Source: Urophycis tenuis (lineage: Eukaryota > Chordata > Actinopteri > Gadiformes > Phycidae). Taken from it: 64,000 bases of DNA. Position 1 is the stretch's first letter. Every line of letters starts with the position of its first letter. The position numbers and the translations under genes are program-made. The notes under the pieces were generated by a model, which ran no database searches, had not been told where the DNA came from, and was given only the letters and a program-made list of their open reading frames with translations. The stretch covers positions 4,205,159 through 4,269,158 of the forward strand of contig JAXIVH010000008.1 of assembly GCA_036785325.1 (NCBI GenBank), in the 5' to 3' direction. Positions 23,199 to 35,536 of this stretch are shown one piece after another.

Positions 23199-23204
23199 AA
23201 TAAA
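23199..23204 (+). promoter_or_regulatory. Distal polyadenylation signal of capzb
   Basis: AATAAA about 1.1 kb after the beta2 stop codon, with a T/GT-rich region downstream. A proximal AATAAA at 22346 may give a shorter 3' UTR. Confidence 0.6.
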
Positions 23205-23310
23205 AACGGTAAAAAGCTCCCCTCTGCAGCGCCTTGTCTTGAGTTATTAATCTTAATAATTTATTGATGCAACGCCCAAAGTGTTCATTTGTGAGGCCCG
23301 GCCGTGTGTC

Positions 23311-23332
23311 TCACACACACACACGCACACAC

Positions 23333-23372
<40 letters not shown>

Positions 23373-23373
23373 T

Positions 23374-23406
<33 letters not shown>

Positions 23407-23474
23407 ACGCACGCGCACGCGCACGCGCACAGACACACGCACACGCACACGCACACGCACACACGCACACACCC
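23311..23474. repeat. CA-rich compound microsatellite
   Basis: AC tracts with GC insertions (CGCGCACGCGCAC) and a TCACTCAC break, between capzb and the hAT-like element. Confidence 0.93.
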
Positions 23475-23488
23475 AACAGTAATTAAAG

Positions 23489-23916
23489 CATTGGTTCCCA
23501 AACGGTGTGGCGTGGGATTTTGTGACAACAAAATTTAGTTTATCAGTACTTTATATGCATTCATTTCATAATACAGAGGCAAACTATATACCTAAAAACA
23601 ATTCTTTAATTCTTGCCTCATTTTTAATTTTGTGACCTGTCTGGTTTAAATGGGTGTGTTGCTGCTTTGATGTAGCTTAATTTGATAAAGTTTCAAATTA
23701 ATATTGGAAATACTTTGTTAATAAATATTTCATGAGTAATATGATGCTTTGTCACATTGTATTTGGCATTAGTAAATAACTATGCACATTTACAGATATT
23801 TTACGTGATATGAGTGATAACACGTGTTATAAATGCTATTTTGCACACTAGGTGTGCCTTGAGATTTTTACTTGTCCTTTGGTGTGTCTTTGGCACAGAA
23901 AGTTTGGGAACCGCTG
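23489..23916. mobile_element. hAT-like miniature transposon (non-autonomous), 428 bp
   Basis: The left end CATTGGTTCCCAAAC and the reverse complement of the right end (CAGCGGTTCCCAAAC) match at 13 of 15 positions. The element is flanked by the 8-bp direct repeats AATTAAAG (23481-23488) and ATTTAAAG (23917-23924), one mismatch apart. Eight-bp duplications and CAGNGGTTCCCAAAC-type ends are hAT superfamily hallmarks. The interior is AT-rich without a transposase frame. Confidence 0.8.
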
Positions 23917-23924
23917 ATTTAAAG

Positions 23925-24546
23925 CAATCAATAGCGAGCGACCGTTCTCTTTAGATTCAGGGTTCACTTCAATCCCTGTGGGAAATGCATCGCTTTTTCG
24001 GAAACTCTTGTTTAATCTTAAGCAGTTTTGAATATATTTATGCTGTATCTATATCGAATTTTATCATAGTGGAAAAAATATAAGCGGAATATAATAAGCC
24101 TGCGGTTTACGACACCCAGAGAAAGTGTCCGTTATCTGTACTGACACAAACACGCCACTGGATGCCAGCAGATCCCAATTCAGCCTAAAATGAACGCCGC
24201 CAGTATTGAGAGGTGGCTGCTACAGCATTGTTTGGCTGTTATATATTCTTGAATACATATATAATCAAAAATATATAAGCTCTGGGGTCTTCATTGACCA
24301 CCCGGTAACAGATAGAAAGTAAGAAACTAGGAAAGTACAAAGTAGGTCATACAATTAATGGAATATATATCTTACATCTGTATCTCTGTGACTAATCAAG
24401 TAACGAGTAAACTGATAACTTTTCCTTTCCTCTAGTCTCGTGCTATGATCCAGTAAGGACCCCATGGGATACCCCCCCCCCCCCCCCCCCCTCTCTCTCT
24501 CTCTCTCTCGCTCTCGCTCTCGCTCTCTCTCTCTCTCTCACACACT
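23925..24546. other. Intergenic region and upstream region of celsr2
   Basis: AT-rich sequence without a recognised gene, ending in a 21-base C run and CT repeats at 24471-24540. The celsr2 promoter probably lies here or just downstream. No TATA box or other core element was convincing. Confidence 0.5.
24471..24545. repeat. Poly-C followed by (CT)n
   Basis: About 21 C then CT/CG repeats, just upstream of the celsr2 leader. Confidence 0.92.
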
Positions 24547-24832
24547 CTCTGGAACAGGTTCATGATAATGAGAAGCCTCAAGGCGCTGGGTTAGCAGGAG
24601 CCATTTTTCCATTCATGCGGAGCCGTGCGGACGGAGTTGCGGGACTGCCGTGTTTTGATGAGAAGCATCGCAAGGTGACTGCGGTGCGCTTTAAAACGGA
24701 GAGCGGGGATTACCTGCGGAAGTGCGGAGAAGAGAATGGATACACTACAACAAAGGGAAACGCACAGGCGGAAAGTTTAGGGGACCGCGGGGAGAAATCA
24801 CTCTTAACTGGATAAAACATTACAGAGGAGCG
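24547..24832 (+). other. celsr2: celsr2 5' leader with two upstream ORFs
   Basis: The region before the chosen ATG. One uORF runs 24615-24815 (66 codons) and a second 24736-24780 (14 codons). Both are out of frame with the main start and end before it. The main frame itself is open back to 24722 but has no upstream ATG. Transcription start unknown. Confidence 0.45.
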
Positions 24833-27800
24833 ATGCACGCTATCAAGTGGGATTTGTTTTTTATTTTGTGGTGGTTGGAACTGATTTCATTGTCGAATTG
24901 CTACACCGTTCACCTACGCGAGGATGCGGGGATGAGGACGCTACTTGCGAGAGTGGAAGAGAGCGCAGAGTGCACTTTGGATCAGGTCATCGCTCCGAAA
25001 TTCACCGAGGACTTCATTGAGACGGACGCGGAGGCTGGCGTTGTGTTCGTCTCCGACCACATCGTTTGCCCCCCGCTCGGCTCCAATCCCTTCACGGTGT
25101 ACACTGTTGCAGACTGCACGGACAACGACTCTAAGGTCCGACACCTCGTCACCAGTCAATATGATGTGCACGTCCACGGGAAAAACTGTTCAAACAAACA
25201 CAAAAGAAAGTCGCAGTGGGATATGGAGGTGATCAGCCTGTTTAGTTCGGGCAGCAGGCATCTGGAATGCCATGAGGCGGGTTCTGCGTTGTTCCGTGTG
25301 TGGGAGCTGCTCCCCTCGGCCGCAACCCGCAGCACCGTCCACTGCAAGGTGACCACTAATCCTGACTTCTACTTTTCCCGGGGCGAGTTGTTTGTGTTGC
25401 AGACGCTTTGCTGGAGGCATGACATCCTCTTTGAACTCGACATGGACTGTAACGTATACCCTGTACACGAGCCCGGGGCTAAAGTCAGCCACATCTCCAT
25501 TCACTGGCGTATCGGCCTCGGCTCCTTCACACAGGCTCACCTCGGCAGGTTGTTAGAACAGGCGGCCCGGTCCGATGCAGGCATCGTGAGTAGAAAGAAG
25601 AGGAGCGTCAACAACAGCCCGCAGTTCAAACCCCCGATGTACCAAGTGTCGGTGCCGGAGAACAAGCCGGCGGGGACGTCGGTGGTTGTTCTGAAGGCCG
25701 TGGACGTGGACGACGGAGAGGCAGGCAGGCTGGAGTACTTTATCGAAGCGTTGTTTGACAGCCGCTCCAACAACCTCTTCAGGGTCGACCCGGCCAACGG
25801 GGCGGTGTCCACCGTGGAGGTTCTGGACCGGGAGACCAAGGACACCCACGTGTTCCGGGTGACGGCGGTGGACCACGGCGCCCCGCGCCGCACCGCCATG
25901 GCCACCCTCACGGTCACGGTCAGCGACACCAACGACCACGACCCGGTGTTCGAGCAGCAGGACTACAAGGAGAGCGTGCGGGAGAACCTGGAGGTGGGCT
26001 ACGAGGTGCTGACGGTGCGGGCGACCGACGGCGACGCGCCGGTCAACGGCAACATCCTGTACCGCGTGCTCAACGCCAACGGCTCCAACCACGTCTTCGA
26101 GATCGACCCCCGGTCCGGCGTGATCCGCACCAAGGGCGTAGTGGACCGGGAGCGCGTGGACGCCTACCTGCTGCTGGTGGAGGCCAACGACCAGGGTCGC
26201 GACCCCGGGCCCCGCAGCGCCACGGCCACGGTGCACATCGTGGTGGAGGACGACAACGACAACGCGCCGCAGTTCAGCGAGAAGCGCTACGTGGTGCAGG
26301 TGCCCGAGGACCTGGCGCCCAACACGGACATCCTGCAGGTCACGGCCACCGACGAAGACCGCGGCAGCAACGCCATGGTCCACTTCAGCATCATGAGCGG
26401 GAACACCAGGGGGCAGTTCTACATCGACGCCCAGACGGGCAAGATGGACCTGGTGAGCCAGCTGGACTACGAGGCCAACAAGGAGTACACCCTGAGGATC
26501 CGCGCCCAAGATGGTGGCCGCCCGCCGCTCTCCAACATCAGCGGCCTGGTGACGGTGCAGGTGCTGGACGTCAACGACAATGCGCCCATCTTCGTCAGCA
26601 CGCCGTTCCAGGCCACCGTGCTGGAGAACGTGCCGCTGGGCTACTCCATCATTCACATCCAGGCGGTCGACGCCGACTCCGGCGATAACTCCAAGCTGGC
26701 GTACCGCCTGACGGAGACCACGCCCAACTTCCCCTTCTCCATCAACAACAGCACCGGCTGGATCGTAGTGGCGGCCGAGCTGGACCGCGAGAGCGTGGAC
26801 TTCTACAACTTTGGCGTGGAGGCCCGCGACCACGGCCAGCCCGTCATGTCCTCCTCGGCCAGCATCAGCATGACCATCCTGGACGTCAACGACAACAACC
26901 CAGAGTTCACCCACAAGACCTACTACATGCGGCTGAACGAGGACGCCGCCGTGGGCACCAGCGTGGTGACGGTGTCGGCCGTGGACCAGGACATCAACAG
27001 CGTGGTCACCTACCAGATCTCCAGCGGCAACACCCGCAACCGCTTCTCCATCACCAGCCAGAGCGGCGGGGGGCTCATCACCCTGGCGCTGCCCCTGGAC
27101 TACAAGCTGGAGCGCCAGTACGTCCTGAGCGTCATGGCCAGCGACGGCATGCTGCACGACACCGCCAAGGTGTTTGTGAACGTGACGGACGCCAACACCC
27201 ACCGGCCCGTCTTCCAGAGCTCCCACTACACGGTGAACATCAACGAGGACCGGCCGGCCGGCACCACCGTGGTGGTCATCAGCGCCACGGACGAGGACAC
27301 GGGCGAGAACGCCCGCATCACCTACTTCATGGAGGACAGCATCCCGCAGTTCGACATCGACTCGGACACGGGCGCCGTCACCACCCAGACGGAGCTGGAC
27401 TACGAGGACCAGGTGTCCTACACGCTGGCCGTCACCGCCCGGGACAACGGCATCCCGCAGAAGTCGGACACCACCTACCTGGAGATCCTGGTGAACGACG
27501 TCAACGACAACCTGCCCCGCTTCCTGCGGGACCACTACGTGGGCACCATCATGGAGGACGTGCCCGTCTTCACCAGCGTGGTGCAGGTCTCCGCCACGGA
27601 CCGGGACTCGGGGCTCAACGGCCGCGTGTTCTACACCTTCCAGGGCGGGGAGGACGGCGACGGGGACTTTGTCATCGAGTCCACGTCGGGTATCGTGCGC
27701 ACGCTGCGGCGCTTGGACCGGGAGAACGTGCCGGTGTACAACCTGCAGGCCTTCGCCGTGGACAAGGGCGTCCCCGCCCTGAGGACGTCGGTGAACATCC

Positions 27801-28388
27801 AGGTGACCACGCTGGACGTGAACGACAACCCCCCGGTGTTCGAGAGGGACGAGTTCGACATCCTGGTGGAGGAGAACAGCCCCGTGGGCGTGGTGGTGGC
27901 CCACATATCGGCCTCCGATCCGGACGAAGGGAGCAACGCGCAGATCATGTACCAGATCGTGGAGGGCAACATACCGGAGGTCTTCCAGCTGGACATCTTC
28001 ACCGGGGAGCTGACGGCTTTGATCGACCTGGACTACGAGAGCCGGGCGGAGTACGTCATCGTGGTGCAGGCCACCTCGGCGCCTCTGGTCAGCCGGGCCA
28101 CCGTGCACCTGAAGCTGGTGGACAAGAACGACAACGTGCCCGTGCTGAAGAACTTCCAGATCATCTTCAACAACTACGTGACGGACAAGGCCAGCAGCTT
28201 CCCCAGCGGGGTGATCGGGCGCATCCCGGCCCACGACCCGGACGCCTCGGACCAGCTGCACTACAGCTTTGAGGCGGGGAACGAGCTGAACCTGGTCATC
28301 CTGGACCAGAGCACCGGGGAGATACAGCTCAGCCCAGACCTGGACAACAACAGACCCCTGGAGGCCTCCATGACCATATCAGTGTCAG
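24833..28388 (+). CDS. celsr2: celsr2 coding exon 1: signal peptide and nine cadherin repeats (Flamingo-type adhesion GPCR)
   Basis: Celsr proteins are seven-pass adhesion GPCRs with giant ectodomains that mediate homophilic contact and planar cell polarity. The first in-frame ATG (24833) opens MHAIKWDLFFILWWLELIS, a convincing signal peptide. A basic RKKR, possibly furin-cleaved, lies at residues 254-257. Nine cadherin repeats follow from about residue 262; linker motifs such as NDHDP, DDNDNAP, LDVNDNAP, TDANTHRPVF, LDVNDNPPVF and DKNDN fall near residues 362, 471, 576, 682, 783, 887, 993 and 1095. The exon is open for 1,185 codons and ends GTGTCAG|GTGAGA in phase 1, joining exon 2 as DGIH. 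MEDSIPQF, GNIPEVFQLDIF and RLNEDAAVGTSVVTVSAVD match CELSR2 better than CELSR1 or CELSR3 from memory. The first ~250 codons use less GC than the rest. Confidence 0.95.
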
Positions 28389-29054
28389 GTGAGACGCTCC
28401 CCCTCATGCATGTGAATCTGAAATCATGTGGATGATGTTGTGTTTGTGAGTCGCTGTATTTCCCGCTAGTGAAGACATAATGGAGGTTGAAATGGAAGCA
28501 GAGTGCGATGGGGCCGTTGACGTTGTTACACAGCCACTCAGTATTACATTTCACAAAGTTTCCCCTTTCCTTTCCCTTGATCAAGCGCTTGCTTGTTTGT
28601 CTGATTAGGACACACCTCCTGTTTTCATGTGAGACGCTGTGTATCCAGACTGCGCTGCTCTCAAATTGTCTAATCCTGTGGGATCCGCGCTTCAGTTGCT
28701 TGAGTGATCAGTCATCATAATTGCCCTTCAAACACCCCTCATCATTATACGGGATGATAGATTTGTCTTAAGCCCTCAGCCGTGGCCTATTTCCTGTGGC
28801 CGGTCTATTTTAGCTGTTGTATTTTTACGCAACTTACTTTTAAACTGTTGGCCGTTATTCAAGTGTGTTCAGTCAGAGCTGTGAATGGCACTGGTGGGAC
28901 AAGAAGTAATTAAGGAAGGCATATTTAGGTTAACTGTGAGTGTGTTTGTAGTGTGTGTGACACGGTGTTGGGTGCAAATCACAGGGAATTTTAAATAAGG
29001 TCAGCGACTACGGAACAACAACAACGATTTCCAATTAACGCTGTGTGATTAGGG

Positions 29055-29167
<113 letters not shown>

Positions 29168-31479
29168 TAATTGCGTTTTGTTTCCTGCGCGTCTTGTTTG
29201 TCTGTGAGAGTCTTCAGACGTGAGGCTGACCCTGAACCTCACTGGGGGGCCGTGGTCTTCCCTGGTCGCCTGGTTACTGTGTCTGTTATTAGCAGGCTGG
29301 GAATCTCCACGGGAAGAAAATGCAATTATGGTTGAGAGGCTGCCGGTGGACGGTGTGCTGGTAGTGGCTGGTGTCCAGCTGAAGGTCCATCTGAAGGTCA
29401 TCATGATGACATCATCCTCTCTGTCCATCAGAGTTATGATGTCGATGACGAGTTGATGTCGGCCACCTTTGTTTTGCTTTTGAGCCTCAGATATTGACCC
29501 ACAACTGAGTGATGTGTCAACACTACATGTGTGTGTGTGTGTGTGTGTGTGCACGTGTGTGTGTGTGTGTGTTATTGCCAATTGTAAAGCTTCCTTTTTG
29601 TTTTAACTATCTGCACTCCCCTGAGCCTCCTCCCTACACCATAAGGAGTCCCCGGGGGCAGAGGAGCAGGCTGCCCTCCTCCTCCCAGGACAATGGGGAG
29701 CTGTTGGTGTCCACAGCCGTCACCAGGGCTCACGCTAGCTTCTGGAGGGGGCAACAGCTGTGGCTCTGCCGCCCACCAATTAGAGGCCTGGCATCTCACG
29801 GCGCGTCCAGCACCTGCTGGGGTGTATATGTCAGCACCTCCTGCAGGGCGGGGAGGACGATGGAGAGAGTGAGGGCTGGGGACCGGCCTGGGTGGGAAAC
29901 GGGGGGAGGTTGTAGATGGAGATTGGCTGTCTAACCGGAATGTGTTGGACGGTTCAAGGGCACCGCGATATGGGAGGGAGACGTTTGCTGAGTGACTGCA
30001 GAACGGGGAGGGGGGGGGTGCAGAAGATAAGCTCTGCCCCTAGATGTTGATGACCCCAATTTTCAAGAGCTTTTCCCTTCTGAGACCTCCCAAGACTTGG
30101 TATTATTTTCTGTGTTAAACGGCCCCAATGTGTGATATTTGATATTTGGCTTCATTATATGAAGTGTAGTCGTGTAATGTAGGACAGGGAGGAAAAAACA
30201 CACTGGAGTGTTAGAGTTTCCCGTTGGTGAACACAGTGTCACCCAGAACCTCCTCGAGGTCCACATCATTACCAGGGGAACGGGAAGCCTTGCTACTCTG
30301 AACCAGTGACATGAGCTGAGACAAGCAGTCTCAGGTTTGTAGATTGTAATGAATGAATGACCTCCAGGTTGTTTGAGCTATTAATCATCAATGCAACACT
30401 CACAATTAAAGGTTCCTGTCATAACTGTAAGGGACACGTTTTGAAAGACTTTGGTCAAAACATTTTTGACAAACCTACCTTTTGTTTTTAATTCTCTGAC
30501 CGTGGTCGTGTAAACAGCTCATCTAAACGTTGCCCCGGCTGAAGGGTTGATCCTGCAGGCTGCCTGTGCTCTGCTGTTGTGTGCCTTGGCATTAATTGGC
30601 AGTTTCATGTGTTTTGTTTGATCTGCATTCCTGCATGCGTGCCTGGAGGTCTGTGGCCCTGCAGGACAAATGAACGGGCCGAGTCTTGAGATGGGCGTCC
30701 TGAATGGCCCATTGTGCTGCGGGTCCGACTGGTTCCTCCACCCAGCCTCGCTGTGGTTCTGTAGAGCCGGGCTGCCTTCTACAAACAGCGGCCTCGCTTC
30801 AACATAAACACAAATTGAACCAAATGATTGCAGACACACACAAACAGTTAAAAGTGTTGATGAATGCGTCGTAGAGTTTGGGCGGCGTCTTGTTTCCCCC
30901 GTCTCCCAAGATGGAGGACGGCGATGGCCGCCAGGAAGTGGCGATGAGGATTCTGCTCACGCGGGCCCGGTCAGGAAGCCGCGTGTGGACCGTGGGATTA
31001 GCGTTGCTTCTGAGCCCAGGGATCCGGCAGGCTGGTGTTGACATACTGGGGAACTGATCTACTGTTTCAAGGCAAGCATGAGCCTGCATAAATAGGTGTT
31101 TGCATAAAATCATGGAACCCCCCCCCCCCCCCCCCCCCCCCATGCTCATTGAAGCTGCTCTCGTCAGACAGCGGTGTTGTTGATGCCTCTCGTCAGACAG
31201 CAGTGTTGTTGATTAGCACGCAGGAGGCGCTAGGAGGCGGGCTCTGTCACGGGGGCTTTAGATCCGCTGGCCAGGCGTTGTAATGACATTATAATGTAAC
31301 CGCACAAACGTCATGTGATCAAATCATTCGGGCGCCGCGGGGTGAGCGCTGCGGCACGAAGGAGGTGGCCGTGCGTCAGAGTCGAGGTGACGGCGAGCCG
31401 CCAGCCGGCCGCTGGCAGACAGACCGCTGCAGGCCACGCCCCTCGGCCCCGCCCAGCCCGCAGACCTCCGCCAGCGGGG

Positions 31480-31520
31480 GGCTGCTGCACCGGGCCGTTC
31501 GAACCCGGGATCGAACCCTG
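31480..31520. other. tRNA-like B-box sequence, possible SINE remnant
   Basis: On the minus strand two overlapping GGGTTCGA-type segments (GGGTTCGATCCCGGGTTCGA) resemble the tRNA T-arm/B box. No cloverleaf could be built, so this is at most a degraded tRNA-derived SINE head. Confidence 0.25.
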
Positions 31521-31613
31521 GCGCCCCAGAGAATCCTTTTATGGGCGTGGACTGATCCAACATGGCGCCTGGTGTAGGATGGCTGTTTAGATTGGCCTCC
31601 TCAAGCTGCTGCT

Positions 31614-31647
<34 letters not shown>

Positions 31648-32426
31648 GCTGAAGGGGACTCAGTCAGTGTGATCAAGGCTCAACTTGAGGCTGGTCTCTC
31701 CATCACTGCTGGGGGCCAGGGGCTAAAGACCTCTACTGCTGACCCCCACCCACCACCACCCACCCACCTGGCTGTCAAATGGCCATAAACAATAAACACT
31801 TGACAGCTGCCACACACACACACACACACACACACACTGTATGTGTGTGTGGGGGTTCAGTCCGCTGCATCCGACCGTACAGTAAACAGGAGAGGTCACA
31901 AGCCACTCAACTAAGTGGCTGAAATCACAATCTAATACACAGATAAACGTTAGATGTTACTGTCAGGACTGATTAGTCAGACGAGGTTCACCTGTCGAAC
32001 CAGAGCTTGAAGCAGATGCTGCTTGTGTCTGGTCTTTCACACATCCCGTCAGGCCGGTCAGGATGTGTGAACAGTCCCACAGCCGTCATCGTCAGATTGA
32101 TTTCAGACGCTTCAAGCCCACCATCAGGCTGGGATGCCCTGCGGTCGACTGGCCGTTTGTACGGCGGAGGTTTATCTGTGGGCTGACATCACCGTGAGAT
32201 AACACCACTGCAGCCGGCTGTCTCCAACCCTGGAGGAAACACGGCCACAGACAGTGTGATGTCATTATGGTGTATTAAGACTTTATCTCTCTCTCAATGA
32301 GGACGTCCTCCTGGGTTTGTCTCTTAAAAGCTCATGAGCTCCTGCTCCCGGAGTGCGTTCCTCCTCAGTCGGCCATCATGCTGCCATTTCTTCATTTCAC
32401 TTCATTTAGACTTAGGTGTGTGTGTG

Positions 32427-32488
32427 TAACGAATGCAATTTCCCTCAGGTTGTAACAAATGCAATTTCCCTCAGGGATCATTAAAGTA

Positions 32489-32530
<42 letters not shown>
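32427..32530 (+). repeat. Retroposon 3' tail (TTTCCCTCAGGGATCATTAA) plus GT microsatellite
   Basis: AATTTCCCTCAGGGATCATT at 32463-32482 leads into AAAGTATTTCTG and then (GT)n. This matches the common teleost retroposon end of the form GGGATCAATAAAGTATCT, as remembered. The first 25 bases are also duplicated just upstream (32429-32449), a local slippage. Family not determined. Confidence 0.6.
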
Positions 32531-32531
<1 letters not shown>

Positions 32532-33913
32532 TACCATGGTATAAGTACTCGGTATCATTGGAGAGGTGGCATGTGTGTGTGTTTCCCTGTGGACCTGATT
32601 GACCGGAGTCATCTGCATGCCCCCCCCCCCCCCCCCCTCCTCCCCCCCCTCCCCCTCCAGGGTGTCGTGACTCACCCTCGCTGGCCGGCCTGGAATGCTA
32701 ACAACACTTTATCTTCCCTTGTCCCCTGCGTCAACAGCCCGGTGTCACCTACCACCTTGATCCCAGTTCCCTTTCCCAGCTCTGTCTTCATGCCCCGTTT
32801 CCCTCCCCCTCCCCTCCCCCCCCCCTCCCCCGCTGCCTCCCAGCATAACCCTTCACTGTGTCCTCTGTCGTTTGCTGTGCCTGCTTCATCTTTCTTACCC
32901 CGCTCTCCACCCCCCCACCTCCCCCATCTTTCTTACCCCACTTCCCCACTATAGACCCACCCACCTCCCCCCCCTCTCTCTCTCTTTTGACTCTTGTTGC
33001 TCCTATCCCCTCCCCCTCCCACCCCTCCCCCCCCCTCCCCCTCTCTACCCCACCCCCACCCCACCCTTGTGAAAGAGGGAAAGAATGCCCAGAGAAATGC
33101 TTTGTTAAGCGCCCAGTTGTCATGGTGAAGGCAGCAATGCCTGAGGAACTCCTTGTGGGTGGAGACGAGGGGCTCAGGTCCCTTTGTGGGCCGCAGCCTG
33201 CCATGGGGACTGGGGGGGGGGGGGGTAAAGTTCTAGAGTGTAAATGCCCCGCTGCCCCCTCCTCCTGCCTCCTCCTGGTGAAGTATGGGGTGTTTCTATT
33301 GGCCGAGGAGACCTGTAACCCATCATGTCACGCTGGGACATGTTTTAGTTTTTTTTTTTACTGCGTTTAGGAGGCCGGCGCTGTGCGGTCCATACAGGGT
33401 GGAGGTCCGAAAGGAACCCAGAGGCCTTTCACCGAATTCACTCATAATAACCGCGCTCTGAAAGGCCTCGGACCACGGGCCGGGTTTATACCCGCTGAAA
33501 AAGTCAAGGCAGAGCTTTTATGTGACGGGTGCTGTTCCATAGGTCGAAACAAAAAGTAAGACACAACACGGCCTGGGAACCCGGACCCCCGGCACCACAA
33601 AGGGGTTCTGACGCCGTCTGAACCGGGCCAGGACCCAGGTGACCTCACTGGGTGTCTGGTTCCCTCCACTCAGTGGGAGAGGAAGAGGTGTACTCTGTGT
33701 GGGTCTCTGTCCTCCATGCTGAAGGTCTGCATGGGCCGAGGTGGGGTGGGGGGTGGGGGGTATCGCTTTGGGACGGGGGGGGGAGGGAGGGGGGTGTTGT
33801 GGGGGTAGATGACATCATTGGGATTAGGGCCGATGCATGGCTAGGTTGAGGCATGCGTGTCTCATGCTTGCGTCCCTCATTGTTCCCCCATCCCCACTGT
33901 CTCTCCAGACAAT

Positions 33914-33948
<35 letters not shown>

Positions 33949-34064
33949 ACTTGTTGTTGCACTCATGTTTTCTGCCGGTTGTCACCAGGTTTTTTTGCAT
34001 TTGACCTCTGACCTGTCCTATTTACTGTACAGTCTGGTGCAGGGGGGGCCGACCCCCCCCCCCC

Positions 34065-34097
<33 letters not shown>

Positions 34098-34319
34098 CCA
34101 CCTCCCTGAGGCATTCATTGACCAGCAATTTAAATTCCCTCTGGTTAAAAATTAATTTAAGACAGCCAGTGGAAAAAAAAGAAAACAAGAAAAGAAAACA
34201 TGCATGACTGTTTTTGTGATTCTTCAAACACTGGTGATGAATTAATAAATGTGATTCATGGATTCAGTAACCAAGCCATGCTTTCAGCCCCGCTCGCTCC
34301 TCAGCCAACCACAGACACT

Positions 34320-34513
34320 AATGATGGAGAGTATCATGGAGAGTATCAGTATGATGGAGAGTATCAGGATGATGGAGAGTATCAGTATGATGGAGAGTAT
34401 CAGTATGATGGAGAGTATCAGGATGATGGAGAGTATCAGTATGATGGAGAGTATCAGTAAGATGGAGAGTATCAGTATGATGGAGAGTATCAGTATGATG
34501 GAGAGTATCAGGA
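34320..34513. repeat. 18-bp minisatellite
   Basis: About eleven units of GATGGAGAGTATCAGTAT with GTATCAGGAT variants in celsr2 intron 1; six-residue repeats appear in several frames as a by-product. Confidence 0.93.
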
Positions 34514-34821
34514 CACATTAAAGGTCGACTGAGAGATGCTGATGAGAGAACACGCAGCATGTTGGATGGAAGAGGGTGGACTTGAATTTTACTGAACAGA
34601 TTTACATTTTTCTTAAGAAGTCGACATCACTCTGGTCAGCAGAGCAGTCTGACCAGTGCTGGGGGCAGCTGAGTAGCCTCCCATGCTAACATCTCCTCCC
34701 AGCCTGCTGACAGCGGGGGACTTTGATATGCAGATGGGATCGATTGGAACGCTTCCTCGGGCTCATGGGCTCGTCACTCCAAAGGAAGGAATCCGCGGAA
34801 TGTCACGTTCTAGCTGTTTTG

Positions 34822-34822
<1 letters not shown>

Positions 34823-34894
<72 letters not shown>
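34823..34894. repeat. (GT)n microsatellite
   Basis: 36 pure GT units in celsr2 intron 1. Confidence 0.95.
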
Positions 34895-34895
<1 letters not shown>

Positions 34896-35411
34896 ATGCT
34901 TCCCATATACATTGTTTCTATTTCTATAAGCGTCACAGGGGAGTGTCATGGAAGTCCTTTTCCTGGCAGTAATTGAGTATAAAAATGGCTCTGCTGGGGT
35001 TGCACTGCTGGCTGCCCTGTGGATGGGCTCCCAAATCCCCAGGATTAGGTCTGACATTGAGACCAGTATTTCACCATCTCCACTCAGTGGACGCTGTGTG
35101 TGTGCGTGGCTCTACATTTAGAGGTCCCCTCCCCCTTCTCCCAGACTGTATAGAACAGCTCTGTGTCAATTATTATTAAGTCTGTGGTTAATCATGAATC
35201 TGGGTTTGGTTTTTTTTTCTGCTGCAGCGGCGATAAACACACACACAATGAGTAGTCAGTGGGTTTGAGTTCAGAGAGACAATGATCAACACACGCACGC
35301 ACGCACACACACGCACACGCACACACACCGCCAGGTACACTGACAGCGTACCGCGCTGCTGCGTAGTAGTAGTAGTAGTAGTTGATGAAAGCATGCAGGC
35401 TGCTGGGATGA

Positions 35412-35536
35412 TGAGCACGTCTCTCTCTGGTGATCACGTCTCTCTCTCTGATGATCACGTCTCTCTCTGGTGATCACGTCTCTCTCTCTGATGATCACGT
35501 CTCTCTCTGGTGATCACGTCTCTCTCTGGTGATCAC
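35412..35536. repeat. GATCACGTCTCTCTCT minisatellite
   Basis: About six units of 20-22 bp, TGATCACGTCTCTCTCTGG and the variant with CTCTGA. A second short array of GGTGAGGACTCGTTCCCT (three copies) follows at 35611-35665. Confidence 0.9.

Larger units (their letters stand above)
22096..23225 (+). other. capzb: capzb 3' UTR (inferred extent)
   Basis: Follows the beta2 stop. AATAAA occurs at 22346-22351 and 23199-23204; the distal one is followed by GT-rich sequence and is the likely main site. The stretch contains (CT)n at 22224-22268, several C runs, and a conserved-looking AT-rich end. The boundary is inferred. Confidence 0.6.

Noticed and set aside
24722..24832. Upstream extension of the celsr2 frame from 24722
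   Set aside because: It starts with GTG, has no ATG, and puts charged residues before the signal peptide. The ATG at 24833 begins a proper signal sequence.
25553..28261. 902-codon open frame on the minus strand opposite celsr2 exon 1
   Set aside because: It is the antisense shadow of a GC3-rich cadherin exon. It has no domain pattern, while the plus strand has nine clear cadherin repeats.
28389..28435. Continuation of the celsr2 frame past 28388 to a stop
   Set aside because: A clear GTGAGA donor in phase 1 joins to DGIH of exon 2, as in the family; the readthrough is intronic.
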